Shown here: positions 24,101-39,100 of the stretch, piece by piece
Position numbering within the stretch: position 1 is the stretch's first letter
Layout of the letters: each line of letters starts with the position of its first letter
NCBI RefSeq assembly: GCF_963422355.1
Contig: NC_085101.1
Span: 62,501 to 126,500, forward strand
Direction: 5' to 3'
Source: Corticium candelabrum
Taxonomy: Eukaryota > Porifera > Homoscleromorpha > Homosclerophorida > Plakinidae
Length of the DNA: 64,000 nt
Made by a program: the position numbers and the translations under genes
The notes under the pieces: generated by a model
What the model saw: the letters and a program-made list of their open reading frames with translations, nothing else
The model's database searches: none
What the model was told of the DNA's origin: nothing

Positions 24101-27100
24101 ACATTCAGAGAGGAGTAACTCAATGTGCTTGCATGTCCAAAGAATACAGATACACATAATATATAATCTCTACAAAGACAATTAATGATTGCTGAACTGA
24201 TCTGAATTTAGAACATAGAATAGTTTCTATTCCCTCAGTTATTGTACCTGCAGAACCGTGTGTAATCAGAGATAGCAAATCAGTTACTGTAATTAATCAA
24301 TTATACATTGCTTACTCTGTACTGTTGGGATAATTCACAAACTGAGGTTTGAACTCTAGTGTGCTCAGAGCCTCAGCTATAGGTTTTGATCTGTATTAAC
24401 GAACACAAATAACATAGAACTGTAACTGTATCTTTCATAACCACATGTCAAAGAAACCTTAGTAAAACCACCCTCTCTGATGACACCGCTCCCACCAGAA
24501 CATCTAAACAGAAACGTGCACAAGCCAGTACTACTGTTATACTTTATGCGCTATATACAAGACCAAAACTCCCAACCTGGGTAGTTGTTATCATCCATAT
24601 CCATGCTTCCAGATAGAGACACTCCAAATCCTACCAGTTTTGGCTGATAGTTAACATCACTTGCTTCAATAATCTGCAACAGCCTAACATTACCTAATGC
24701 TTACAAGAACAATTATTGCAGTAGCTCATAACAATCACAGATTGCTAATAAAAGTTACATACATGTACTTCCCAAAGGTAACAAACTGTTAAACTAAATG
24801 CAATACAGGTATATGCACGGCCACAATTGTCTTGCAAGTTTAAGGAAAGAAAGAAATCAGTTTCCAAGTCTGGCTTTATCAAAACAAGTCTAGAAATGTT
24901 ACAATAATACTAAACAATCTATATTAACTGCTGTCTACCTGTCCAAATGAATTAGAACCTGTAGCAGCCCAAATGATGTAATCTGGTCACATCTAAACGG
25001 CATGCTTGCAATCAATTCTCACAAATTAAATCAAATTACAAGACCAATTCATTCTAGGTGATCAATGCTGTTGTATAATAATACAAAATCACTCATGAAA
25101 CGTTAAAGTGCATTTCCATTCCATCATCGATACCTACAAATGTTTTAGTATATGTCCTCCTTCTAGAATCAACAAATCAGCACTTGAATTTGCAATGATG
25201 TCTGTATGCCTTTCATAAACTCTATCCCTGTTCACACAAGCACATGTAGTCAGCTGACCTTATGCAGCCGTGCCAGAGAAACAAACCAGCTCCTGTTTAC
25301 ACAGCACAGTTTGATACGCAGGCCACCTCAGTTATTGAGTGCAGTTTTGTACCATGCAGGTACAGATAGATGCATACACATGCATGTACTGCTCACCCTA
25401 ACACAGTTTGTATCATGTCACGTGGTTTTTGACAACCCTAATTGGTCGATACAGCGGGTAAAAACAATTTGTACCCTGGAATGCACTGATACCCTCCCGC
25501 TGCCAAGGGAAACGCGTATACCCTTCCGTTGTTATGATCAACAGCACAACACAGCTGGTTTCAGTAACACGCAGATGATTTGATATGCCTCTAATGAGCT
25601 ACTAAGCGGTAAATGCACTTAGACTTAGGTTGAGTCAACCGTCACCGTTGAACGCCAAATAAGAAGTAAGATTTACTCTACTTTGAACGCTCAAAATGAA
25701 CGAGAATTCAAACCATCCATGGCCTTGCATGATACAAATCACTTATCGTATGGGCTAGTCTCGGATATCATTGTTATTTACGCCTCGGGAGAGTGGCAGC
25801 TAATACCTCGATAAATACCTCGGATTCACCTCTGTAATTATCTCGGAATTAGCTGCCACTCCCCTCGGGTAATAACAACGATATCCTCGACATGCCCATA
25901 CAATAACTAGTAAATAGAGAAGTATGTGGATGGCTGAAAACAAGCAGGTCAAGTGTTCTCCTCTTTGGCTTTACAACAGTCACATAAATTGCGTCTTAGA
26001 AACACTTGGAAAAACATCATAGCGTTATATGCTCAGTTCATGCAATTTTAGAGAATAAGTATGTACAGCCTTCATCTTGACAGGCATAGCACTGACATGT
26101 CTGGCCTAGTGAGAGTAACTCAGACAGGTTAATATGATTTGGTACAGCTCAGCATGCTCAGCCTGAATTGACACAATTAATTTTGGAAACTACACTAATT
26201 CAAGTGCAGCCCTAATGCAAATGAGGTGTAAACAACTGAGTAACCATAATGAATAAAATTTCATGTACCCAAAAAGTGTAATTTGGACATATTGAATAAA
26301 GAAACCACCTAATCATCAAATCAAAGAAATCACCCAAATTCCTGGCTTCTTGCATAAAGAACAGTGGCAACAGCTCCAAAACATGATGAATCATACAACA
26401 AACATCCTGTCCAGACCTTAAACTAATTAACTTTGCCTTCATCTGCTCTAATAAATATGAGAGATTAGAAGTGTCATGGAGCAGTCAACTCTGTTCTGGC
26501 TTGACTTGGTGGAGTCTGCAAAAGTGACAAAATCTGGACAAAAATAGTGGATACTCAATTGTATCCAATATTAGCTTTTGGAAATCACTTATGGGACGTC
26601 GAGAAATTGGTGGTATGTACAACAGTAAATAGACCGTATCGAAAGGGCATATGTACAAGCGTGAAAATGAAGTATCAAAACTCTTTAAGGAACATATTTC
26701 CAGATTGATTTCAAGAAGGAGCAGAGAAAATGCGTGAATCAAAAGTCAGCTTCTCGAAGAAAGCACCAAGGTCAACGAACAAACTAACTCGGGAAATGGA
26801 GTAGTACAAATATAGAGTGTAAGATAGATTGTTGCATTGGTCTGTGTATGTCATATATAGTTTTACGTGTAGTGTGTATATGTGTGCTTGTGTATGAGCC
26901 CCAAGTAGAAACTGCACTATGTGTGACAATAATAAATTCATTCATTCATTCATTCATTCATTCAATACTTCTACACAATCTACACACACTAATTAATTAA
27001 TTAATTAATTAAAAGCAATTCAGTTCATTGCAATTTCTCTTGGACCTAGCTAGTCTAATTACCTCAAACAGCAACTTATGTCTCTGTAGAGTTTAAGTAA

Positions 27101-30100
27101 TAGCAATACAAAATTTCTCCACCTGAGAAGCTGGCTCTATGATTCCACCAACTGATCCAAGATAAACATAAATCACACCTCCATTACTGCCATAAGGTGC
27201 ACTGATGACAACATCTGTAAACATTAATAAATCACCAGATTATAGAGATTATAGTTTCACCCTGTCTGTCTAACAATCTAACCATCAAAACGATCTCCAT
27301 TTATGTCTCCAGCTTTACTAATGGCATGGCCAAACCGACCACCAGCAATATTGCCAGTCAGTACTCGATTTAATAACAGATTCTTAAATTTCAATTATAC
27401 AACAATACATTCAGAAACTACAAGCTAGATACCGTATAACCAGTTATTTCAGTGGTCTTAAATGTCTGCGATTTGCGAATTTAGACAAAAGTTTTAATTA
27501 CTGCAAATTAAATTTCTGCATGCTAACCAGAAAGACACTTACTGGTATGTACATGTGTACATGAGTCCAAACAGTGAGTTGCTAGGACTCCAAGGATAAA
27601 CCCAGATATCTGCAAATTTTATTTGCGCATTCCGTGATTTCTTCGCAAAATTCGCAGAAATATCATGATCGCAGAAATAACCAGTTATACGGTATAAAGC
27701 TGTTCCACCTTCTTGCTGTTTTCATATGCATAAACACGCCCCAGCTCAAATTGAGAATTTGAGTACAACGGTGCTCCAACTAGAAGATCATCAAGCCTAA
27801 ATGTACAAAATGACACCATCTACACCAACTACTCAAACAGTTACTAAATAAAACAATTCAACATGTACCCATCGTTATTCAAGTCGACAGCAGCAACAGA
27901 ATGGCCAAAGTATGCACCAAACTAACAACACAACTGCAGTAGAATGTATATAACATCGCAACATAGTCTTAACCTGTTCACCATCTTTTGTTAGTACAGA
28001 AACATAAGCTGCAGAATCAAAATTGTATTCAAATACAACAATCTAGAATGTTACAAAATTCATTAGCAGTTAAATGCACAAAGGGAAAAGAGTATCAAAC
28101 CCGTCCAAAGTAATTATTATAACGAGGAACCCCTACTACAACATCTACACAACCACACGTCTCCAGATTAATCAACTAATAAACACAATCAATCAGCATT
28201 GAGCCTTACACTTCATACCTGATTGATCTGCTGTCTTTAAACCAAAACGACCAATATCAGAAGAATAACCTACAATGCAATTGTTTTTAAGCCACACAAT
28301 AAGCAGAAGCCTAAGGCAAATACCAAGGTAGCCAAAACTTGCAGACCCTGACCCCCTACCACTTCTGCTTTCAATGTTTACAGAAGGTGATGCTGATCTG
28401 ACAACACTAGAAAATCCTACAAACACAATTACAGATTTACACAGAGACTAATGATTGTAAGAGGAAAGTTTTAAAATAACATAGCAAGTGTCCAATTATC
28501 AGTATCTGTAATAAGAATGCAGTTATAAGTAAATGTCATCAATCACGTCATGCAACTTCCAAAAGAAAAGTTGAGTTGAACTAAGCAAATTATTAGACAC
28601 ATCAGTGTTTATTGCCACAAAGAAAGCACACTTTCCAGTACAATAACTGTTGCTAGTAGTTGTAATAATATATGGTGTTATTGGTACTCCCAAGGCAGAG
28701 CTGTCTGCTACTGGGCGCGTCCACTGGTGGCGGATAGTAGAACAGCCTTTAGATATAAAGGTTAGCTGCGATATAAGCAGGGTACTCCCTGACGAATAAG
28801 CAGTCGCGGACCAACAGCAGTAATGTTAGCAGAGCGTGAGTGAGTCTGGGGGTGGCGCCTTTGTCTCAATATAAAGCTCACAAAGCTTTATAACGACATT
28901 ATGACATGGCGAGTACTGGCCGCCAATTAAAAAACGTCAGTGCCAAATGCAACTCAGTGGTGTGACAATCTACAGCTATAGGAGCATTAAGCCAATATGC
29001 TACTGTCTTTGTTTTGTAAGTTCTGTAAAATGTGACGGTAAATTTTGGAAGTCTGGTGTGGCTGGCACTCACAGTTACAGCAAGGATCAGGCACTCCAGC
29101 AGGGTAATGTGGCATACTTTTGTGGCAGTTGCACAGACCAAAACGTGCTTCTGGCAAGCCACTGCATCTTGTTCTGCTTTTCTACTTGTTGCTATTACTA
29201 GCCCCAGTGGATAGAAGGCATTTCAAGACGAGAGAGTGGATCTGGGCATGCACATCCCTTATTCACTTTAATCTATTCCACGTGCAGGTTTCTCTTTTGT
29301 GTCGCTTTTTGTTTTTTTGGAATTTTTCTGTTTCTTCCAAAGTCTCACGGCGACGGAGGAATGGTGACGGCGGCAGGCATAGGATGGCACTGGGAGTCGC
29401 TAGCCATGATTCTGCACGTGAGCGGTACCAGTAAGATGGTCGTTTGTGAATTAAGCCGGGGTGAAGTTCACACTCAGTCCTGCTGGTATGGCTGGGCAGC
29501 ACTATTTAGTGATAGCACTGCCCACCTCACTCAAGGAAGGGCCTAGAAAAGGTGGCCTAAACAAAGCTCACCCTCTTTGTCCCTACCAGCTTACCGCGGT
29601 TGGTTGGGCATCCAATATTGCGGTCGAAATAAAGTGAAGCATAACCTCGCTGTTGCCTGTTGGAATGTTCGCTCGCTTCTGGACACGCAACAGCAAATGG
29701 AACATAAAACAGCCATTCTGGCAAAGGAATTTCGTCGCTATGACATTGATATTGTTGCTTTAAGTGAAACCCATCTGTTGGATGAAGGAAAACTTGAGGA
29801 AGTCGGTACAGGTTACACATTCTTTTGGAAAGGACGTCCTTCAAATGCGACACGACAATTGGGTGTAGGTTTTGCTGTCAAATCCTCCTTGGTGGGTAGT
29901 CTCGACAACCTACCAAGGGGAATAAATGATCGTTTAATGACACTTCGCCTATCTCTTTCTGGTGGTCAATTTCTAACCTTGGTCAGTTCATATGCTCCAA
30001 CGATGAACGCCTCCGAAGAAATCAAAGAGAAATTCTATGATGATTTGAGTAACATTATTGGTGCTGTGCCAAAGGACAAACTGCTCGTCCTAGGTGATTT

Positions 30101-33100
30101 CAATGCTCAAGTTGGTAGCAATCATTGCACATGGAAAAATGTGCTTGGTAAACACGGCATTGGAAGAGAGAACAGTAATGGGTCACTTTTGTTGTCACTA
30201 TGTTCTACGTACCATCTTGTAATCACCAACACACTGTTTCAACAGAAAACCAAGTACAAGACCACCTGGATGCATCCTAGATCAAAGCATTGGCACCAGA
30301 TAGACTTCATTATTATTCGTCAGAGAGATATCAGTGATGTTCGTCACATTAGAGTCATGCGGGGAGCTTCTGCCTCAGTCTTTTCTGACCATAGATTGGT
30401 GCGTAGTAAGCTTTCACTTTCTGTCAAGAAAACTGTTTCTCACCAGTCTTGCCAGAGATTTAGAAAATTGAACGTCAGCCAGCTAAATGATCCCTCTACC
30501 AGTCTTCGGCTAAAAAACGAACTCACCACAAAGCTGCAAGAATTGTATATTCCATCTTAAGATTCAGCCAGCAACCTGGATGCATTATGGTCAAGTTTAC
30601 ACTCAGTTGTTCACAACGGTTCTTATGAACTACTTGGCAAGCCTAATAGGAAGCACCAGGATTGGTTTGATCAAAATGACACTGTCATCAGCCATCTCCT
30701 TGATGATATGCATCGCTTGCATCATGTCTGGTTATCAGATAAACGCAATCAAAGCACTGCTGATGCCTACCATCATGCAAGAAAAGCAGCAAGAGCTAGG
30801 ATCTCTGTAATGAAGAACAAATGGTGGTTACAGAAGGCAGAACAGCTTCAGTTAGCTGCTGACCAGCATAACTCTAGTGGCTTCTATCAAGGCCTAAAAG
30901 AGGTGTTTGGGCCAAGTGTAAAGACAATCGCACCTCTACAATCTGTTGACAACTCCAGGCTTCTCTATGGACGACGAGAAATTTTGACTCGTTGGGCTCA
31001 GCATTTTGCAAGCATCTTGAATCATCCAACATTTATTTCACAAGAAGCTATTGACAGAATTGATGAACAGCCTGATCTAGTTGTAGCTTGTAAACCACCA
31101 TCTAACAATGAGATAAATAAAGCTATCAGGAAAATGTCAAGGAATAGATCTCCTGGTGCTGATGGCCTACCTGCTGAAATTTTTCAACATGGAGGAGAAC
31201 TGCTGTTGTTCAAACTAGGTGATTTCATTCGTCTATGCTGGGAACTCGAAGATGTACCCCAGAACTCTAAAGATGCCAACATAATCCATCTATACAAGAA
31301 AAAAGGTAGTCAATCTGACTGCAACAATCACCGTGGGATCTCTTTGTTGTCTGTTGCTGGCAAAATTATGGCCAGAGTTCTTCTTGATCGTCTTGTCTCA
31401 AACTTTTCAGAGAGTATCCTTCCTGAAAGCCAATGTGGTTTTCGTTCAGGTCATGGTACGTCCGACATGATCTTTTCAGCCAGGCAGCTTCAAGAAAAGT
31501 GTCGTGAACAGCACATGGATCTAGTTATGGTCTTTATAGACTTGGTCAAAGCGTTTGACTCGGTTGATAGAACTGGCTTATGGAAAGTCCTTTAGAGGCT
31601 TGGCTGCCCGGTTAAGATTGTGAATCTAATCAAAGCCTTTCATACTGGTATGATGGCTTGTGTTGTCGAGGATGGGTCAAAGTCAGAAATGTTTGCAGTA
31701 AACAACGGAGTGAAACAGGGCTGCGTTCTAGCACCTACTCTTTTTAGCATTTTGTTTTCCGTGGTTTTAAATGATGCCTTCAAGAACATCCGAGAGGGTG
31801 TTCGAGTTGAGTTTAGAACTACTGGAGGTGTATTCAATCACAGGCGCTTACAAGCCAAAACAAAGGTTTCTAAGAGTCTACTGAGAGAACTCTTGTTTGC
31901 TGACAATTGCGCATTAGTTGGTCACACATATGAAGACATTCAACACATTGTCAACTGTTTAGACAGATCAACTAAACGTTTTGGCTTGAGTATCAGCTTG
32001 AAAAAGACAGAAGTGCTTTTTCAACCACGTCCAGGCTCAAACTATAACCCTCCTCCAGGTATGATTGGTGATCACCCATCGCCTTATGTCAGCAATTTCA
32101 AGTATTTGGGTAGTTTCCTTTCGAATAATGCAACTGTTGATGCAGACGTCTCTCATAGGATATCAAAGGCCAGTGCTGCTTTTGGTAAATTGTACAACAG
32201 ACTCTGGCAAAGGCATGAAATCAAATTGACCACGAAGGTTGCAGTTTACAAAGCAGTAGTCTTATCAGTTCTATTGTACGGATGCGAGTCATGGACCCTT
32301 CTTCGTCGTAACCTCAAAAGTTTGGAGAGTTTTCATCTGCGATGTCTTCGCCACATATGTGGAATCCAGTGGACTGACTATATACCCAACACAGAAGTGT
32401 TATCTCGTTGTAACATCAGTGGCATTGAATCTTTTGTTATGAAATGCCAATTTCACTGGGCTGGTCACATGTCTCGAATGCCTAATGATAGAATTCCCAA
32501 ACAACTCCTTTTTGGTCAACTGGAACAGGGCCATCGTCATCAAGGTGGTCCTAAATTACGTTATAAAGATTCTATCAAGGCTAATATGAAATCTTGTGGG
32601 ATTGACTTCCTGCATTTTGAGAAACTATCCAGTGATAGAACAAACTGGAGATCTCTCTGCCATTCATCACTCCAACAGTTTGAAGAAAATCGTATTAGAC
32701 ATCTTCAAGCTCAACGTCAGAAACGGAAAGAACAAACTGTTCCTACCAACAAGTCATTTGTTTGCCAATCTTGTGGCAAGGAATGCCGTTCAAAAGCAGG
32801 TGTTAAATCCCACCAGAGACACAGAGGACACTAAAGAGAGTCATCACTGTTATCAGTGGACATGCCATCATCATTGGTACTACACATGCACTATATGGTC
32901 TACTCCTCGTCCATACCCTTTTAAAGAGAAAAAGCTGTCATCCAAAGGTAATTGCCAAGCATAGCAAGGCTTAGGGGTTACAACATGATGATCTGGTCAC
33001 GTGAGATTATGGCTGCCATTCTGTGTCCAGTTCTACACTGAACGGATCCCGGAAATACAAAAGATAGTCGCTTTGTTTAGTCACTGCTTGCAAAATGCCT

Positions 33101-36100
33101 TGCTGTTGCACTTGGGAATGCAGTAATACAACTGAAAAAGGGTACAAGCTGTATCGATTTCCAAAAGACTCTGCAAGAAGGAAGATTTCGGAGGCGAAAG
33201 TAAGGCGATGTTGTTAGGTGTCATATCTCCGATGAGCTCATTTCTCTGCGAGATAATGCAGAAGGCATGAAAACTTTTAGGGAGTTGTTGTTTCTTTACT
33301 TGTTTTGCTTTAAGCTCATTTTGACGAGTGTCAATTCGAGAATTGCATGCAGAGCCGACAGGAAAAGAGAGCTCGAGCTGAAAGGAATGCCATTTCGACA
33401 ATATTCCCTCATTGCAAATCTGACTTTCAGAGAAAGTCTCCTTTAACTATGACAAAGAGTAGATCCGGAATCAAGAGCTCCCCTCATCTTGTTAAATCAT
33501 TCCTACTGTTCTTCTATGGAGGCCGGAAGCACAAGTTTCTTCAAATGACAGTGAGCACTATACAATATATATGAATTTGGACTTGTTATGAAATCAATGC
33601 ACTTGTTCACTTTGGCAATTATTAAAACATTTTTTGTTGGTTCTGCAGAAGAGATGGATGCAGTTGATGATATGATGCAGGAAAAGTAATTGTATGATGA
33701 GGTTTCTTCACTTGACACCCTAGCTGTCTCAGCTAGAACGCAAAACAATTAAGGGAACTGAGTTCAAGCTAAACATTACAAAAGAGCAATTTGCATCAGA
33801 AACTAAAATAAAGGAAAGATTTAGCATGTTTTGGAAAAGACCAGCTCACCACTCTTTCAACAGGTAGCATGAGAGACATACTTTGGACATCGTCAACCAT
33901 TAAGAACTTCAATTTGCTTGTGAATATGTTGAATACAACCTACTTTTGAAACAGCAGTATCCATTGCCATCTGTTCGTACTCTTCAACAAAGAATGTCAA
34001 CCATCTCTTCTAATCCTAGCATAGACCATCTTCACTCAAAACTGCATCATCTTTGTAACAAGAGAAACGTTGCTGTCTCACAATGGATGAAATGTCCATT
34101 ACCCCAGAGGTTGAGTTTGATACAAGTATAGTGCATGGTCAGGCAAGGTCACACTGCCTGGTCATCCTAAGCATGGGCATGCCGCACACTTAGGTTAGGT
34201 GGGTTAGTATCACGATGGAAGCAGCTAGACAGTTGCTTATTACTTTACTGACAATTTTACATTTGCCACTGTCCTCAAGCCCATTGTATTGGAAATTATA
34301 TGGTGCATGGATCATAATTGCATGGTAATTAACATGGGAGGTAATTAGTAATTAAAAATGTAGTATAACTCTTAATATATTATAAGCCTAAACAACTTTA
34401 AAGGTGTCCCTGTGCCCTTGCGTGTGACTTCCTGTAAAGACAGCTTCTGACAGCTGTTATTGTTGTGCATACCTTGATCTACCTTGCCTCATATAGTACA
34501 TCTTGAATTGCTCCATAATAGCATGCATGAATCATACCTCGTAAAGAAAAATTAAATAGTCATCAAATGGCTCAACAAGCCTCTGTCGTAAATCGCTTTG
34601 GTCTTGCTGAAGCAATATGCTTCCATGTGATAAATTAATGTTGCCATCTCATTCCTGTTTCAGCTTCTGCAAATAGCGAGGTGTCTAGCACCTCCAAAGC
34701 TTCTTGTGGCAGAGATTGCTGGAATATCACCTCCTCACTCCTCACGCAACCTTTTGCTCAAATGCAATGAGACCTCAAAGACTTCAAAACGTTCGCCAGT
34801 TTTGTGTAAGGTTTTCCTTTCAGATTTAGTCTTTCCAACAAGGGAACAGCCACATTCATCACATGGACGAAGTCTTGTTGTGCACTATAGGCTCTGGCGG
34901 TTCTCATTGCAACATAGACATAGCTGTTCGTGCACAGTCCACTGCTGGTTAATGAACTTGTGACACCATGTAAAATATAGTGCAATGCAATATAGTAAAG
35001 ACAACTCTAGGTTAGCCACACAGTGGTTAATGTATGTGTACAGTCTGCAATCTGTTTATATACTAAGATAAAATATCGGCAGGAAATTTATTTTGGCGGA
35101 TTTCTTAGCGAGCACCAATATAAAATCCGCCATTAATGTCACTGGGAGATGTTAACATCATTGCCCTCGTAGATCAGGCATCATGGCAATGTGGCAGTAC
35201 ATCACGCAGATGAACCACAAAATGGTAACCCCTGCTTGCCGTCTGTTGTGCCTATCCTGTCTAGCAGAGAGCTTAAACATGAGAATGAGGCCGTGAAGCT
35301 ATCGATGAAGTAGGTGAAGCGATGCAACTTAAATTCCATAATCATAAACTAGCTCTTCCATGATGCAGCCACATAACTAACTAGTGGGTGGAGAATATCG
35401 CACATTTCTCAATTATCCAACAACAATGTTCAACTGCCAAATAAACTATGATAATATGCTTTTACAGTCAATTTTTAGCAAACTGCCAAAAAATTCTTGC
35501 CAATGTTTCATCATATATGCTTGTGCTATGGTCTACTCCTAGCTCATACAGTAGTATCCAACACATAATAAACACAGTGCAAAATCAAATTCACTTAGTA
35601 CGTGTCATGCAAGTCACAATGTTATTTTCCAAAATGACTTGCTCTTGTAAAATTCTGCATTGGGCGGCACAGAAAAATTGTCTGATTGGGTTAACCTGCC
35701 CGCCCGTGTTTGGAGGGCCGCTAAGTTTTTTTAGTTAATATTAAAATACGTTTCTGTTGGCCTGGGGATATCTGTGTTCAAGCGGGCACATGTTTTGAGA
35801 GCTGGCAAGATTCTTCGTGTGTCTGGCTTCGTGAGGTATTTTGGATTTGGTGATGTGGATGATGTACTCAGCACGCTGTGTTTGGATGGCCGCTGTTTTC
35901 TTATGCATGCGCATGCTGACAAATAAGATGTCTTGTGTTGCCCTGTGCATATCTGTGTCCGAGGCGGCACGCGTTTTGAGAGATGTAAAGATTGTTCGTG
36001 TGTCTGGTGACTGGAGTCTTCGCGACATGTTGCAGGAGGTTGGATTCGGAGATTGAATGGACAATGTACTCAACGTGCAAACTGTGACCACAGACACGTC

Positions 36101-39100
36101 CTCCTAACAGGACACTGAGTTAGATGATGAGGTGCAGCTCCATGACGAGTTTAAGCATCAATATGTGTACTTTCTTTTAAGACGTCAGTCAGAAACAGAA
36201 TCTATGTCCAGTTCAAGATCTGCAGGAAGTATTTTTTAAAAATTTTGTTCTTGCCCGCCCAACCGCCCGCTCGTCTTTTTCCGTTGCATGTCAGACAATT
36301 TTTTCTGTGTATACATGTAGTAGTACATGTAAGTCCTGCATTAGTTTACTATTTCTAAACGTACTGGTAGATGCACCTGTTCTTTGCATGAGGTACTTGG
36401 CAGCCAAACACCTACTTACAAAGCTTGAGCATGTGTTCTCTGTTGGCCAGCAGCTAGACCCGAATGCTTTCTTGTGGCATGCAGATAGTAAAAACCTGGC
36501 TATTCAGTAAAGACTCTTGAATGTAATGCAACATCTGCTCAAGGTCTGCCATTCACACCAAACACACATGTATATACCACCAATTCTTTCTAATGACACT
36601 ATCAGGTGTTAGTACAAACTTGAATTAGGTATGTAGGTGCTTTAGTGTACTCCGGTATGCGACCAAAGCAGCATAACTTAGAAGTACATCACTTCACTAT
36701 ATAAGTAGGCAAAGCTACCTAAAAGCTGCTACTCCAAAGCCAATACCCTATAGCTACCCTATAACCTTCATAAACATCATAACCATCCAGATAAGTCCCA
36801 AAGTAGATTCTGAACATTAATAATTACAGTTGTGTCACTTATCCAAACCCCTTGGAACCCGACCCTTGTTGGATAAGTAAATACCCTGAAAGAAATTTGT
36901 GCGTGAGAAAAATTGCGCTTTTTCTAGAAATATCACTACTTGTGCAGAATTGATTTGTGCAACAGTATATATCAATAAACATCAATATATATACATATTG
37001 ATGAAAAATATATGTGGAATATATTTGTGCAATGGGCTTGTGATTGCACAAAATCGCACGTATTTTTCTCCCAAACAAATTTCTTTCTTTCAGGGTATGA
37101 TGGATAACTAAAGCTATTACGTACTCAACTATTGCTCATATTATACGGCATTTTTTCCACATTAGGTATACTAAATGTAGATGTGAATTTAAATGAACCA
37201 ATTGTCTTATTGATCTAAAGATAAAAAGTATACTTTTAATGATTGATTGTGAATTTATATAATATGCAGGATGCCTTATCCGTCATATCATCTGTCATAT
37301 CATTTATCTGTCATATCATCACCCACGTGGCAAGCTTGACCTGTCAGATATCCCAGGTGTCGGATAAGTGAAGGTGGGATAACTGACACATGACTACTAG
37401 TTGTCCAAATCATCTTACATAGGCAGAGAGGTCCAACAAAGCTCATGCCAATTGGCACTACTAACAGAAACAATTCTTATTAATAAATAAATAGCTTTAT
37501 TGCAATCGCTTTGACAGTTTCTAAGCTTTCTTCCAACCAGATGCCAAAGTCTCAATCAATAATCAAAACACCACAGGTGATGTTGTTGCTATGCCTTCAG
37601 GACATCTTTTTCCATTTCACCAGCTTAAGCTGCTGAGCCTGGTTGCATGATCAACAAATTCAATAGTATGAGTATAACTTGGAGAAGTTCCTCACCAACA
37701 CATGCATCAAAGTACGGCAGCCTCCTTTGCTTGAGATCAGGACGGTCTAGGTCACCCAGTCATGCAGCTAGTCTCCCGCAGCCAGATCCCTTTCCGCAGC
37801 GTCATACTTCTGGGCAAAGTATGACGCAGCGGAAAGGGTTCTGGCTACGCGAGACTATTATGCAGCTACCAGACTTGGCTGAGCAAGGTTGTTTATGACT
37901 ATTGTCAGCATTATCCAGAAGAAGTGAAATATCAACTCACACAAAGCATCATGGAGTTTTACCTCAAATGGCCTGAACCACAACTATCAGCATGTCTAAT
38001 ACTGTGTTTACACGAGCACGCATAGCGAGCCGAGCCGAGCAGAGCCGTGATGGTCAGATGGGCGTGATTTTAGCGTGCGTTAGCTTTTGAGAGATTGCCA
38101 TAGGTCGCACTACATCGAAATGGACAGAGGTCACGCTGCACGCGTTTTTTTCTCTATGGCCTTACAACAGTCTAATCAAGAGATTAGCAGGACTTTTACG
38201 AGAGGATATCGTATTCATAGAAGGCGTAGGTCTATCGCCAGTGGACGTCACTTGTTCCAGCTGCAGCAAAGGAGTTCAAGAGCTGTGCTCCTTGCTATCT
38301 TCTGTTCACTCCTTCTTTTCAATTTTACTTCCCCAGAAAGATACATTTGGAGCTTTACTAGGTAACGATACGCCTCTGTCAATATCTTGATGATAAAGTA
38401 ATAACCAGCAGGGTCAGTGCACTTTCCGGCCATTCAATTTTTAAATTTTTTAGTTTAGTTAGAAATTAAAAAGTACTTCATGCATTTTAATTTTTGGATA
38501 AATTTTTATCCAAACATTGAAAATTACAAATAGATAATTGATTTACTACATACAAGAAATCAAATACAAAATTGAAATGACAGCTGCACTTTCCGGCCAA
38601 GCATATTCTATCTAGTCTTCAGTGACAGCACCTATACATGATAAAGCAATCTGATGATTGGCACTGTCTCCTTCAAGGTGTACACTCAAGGTGACAATTG
38701 ACAGACAAACAGCTCAAATAGCTATCACCTACTGCTGATGAAATAGCAGTTAATAACTATGCAGTAATCATCTTTAGGATTCTCTAGCTAGGGAAGAAAA
38801 TTCTTGTTTAGTTGATGAGACAAATTTCGTCGTCTATAGAGTTCACTGGAGGGATTGGTTGTAACAGACTTGTGGGTGTATACAAAGCAATTAGGGTTGT
38901 AGCACAAGTGTACATATAGCATGCTATCAGGGGTTGGTTTTAATTAAAAGACGATTATTTTGAAAGCTAATAATTAGCACATGATGAACATGGAGAGTTT
39001 CTGTTGAATTTATCGAGCGCCTTGTTCTTGTTGATTAATTAATTCTTACACCTATGGTCAGATCCACTATTTTCTTCAGCAACAATACCTGTACTGTATC

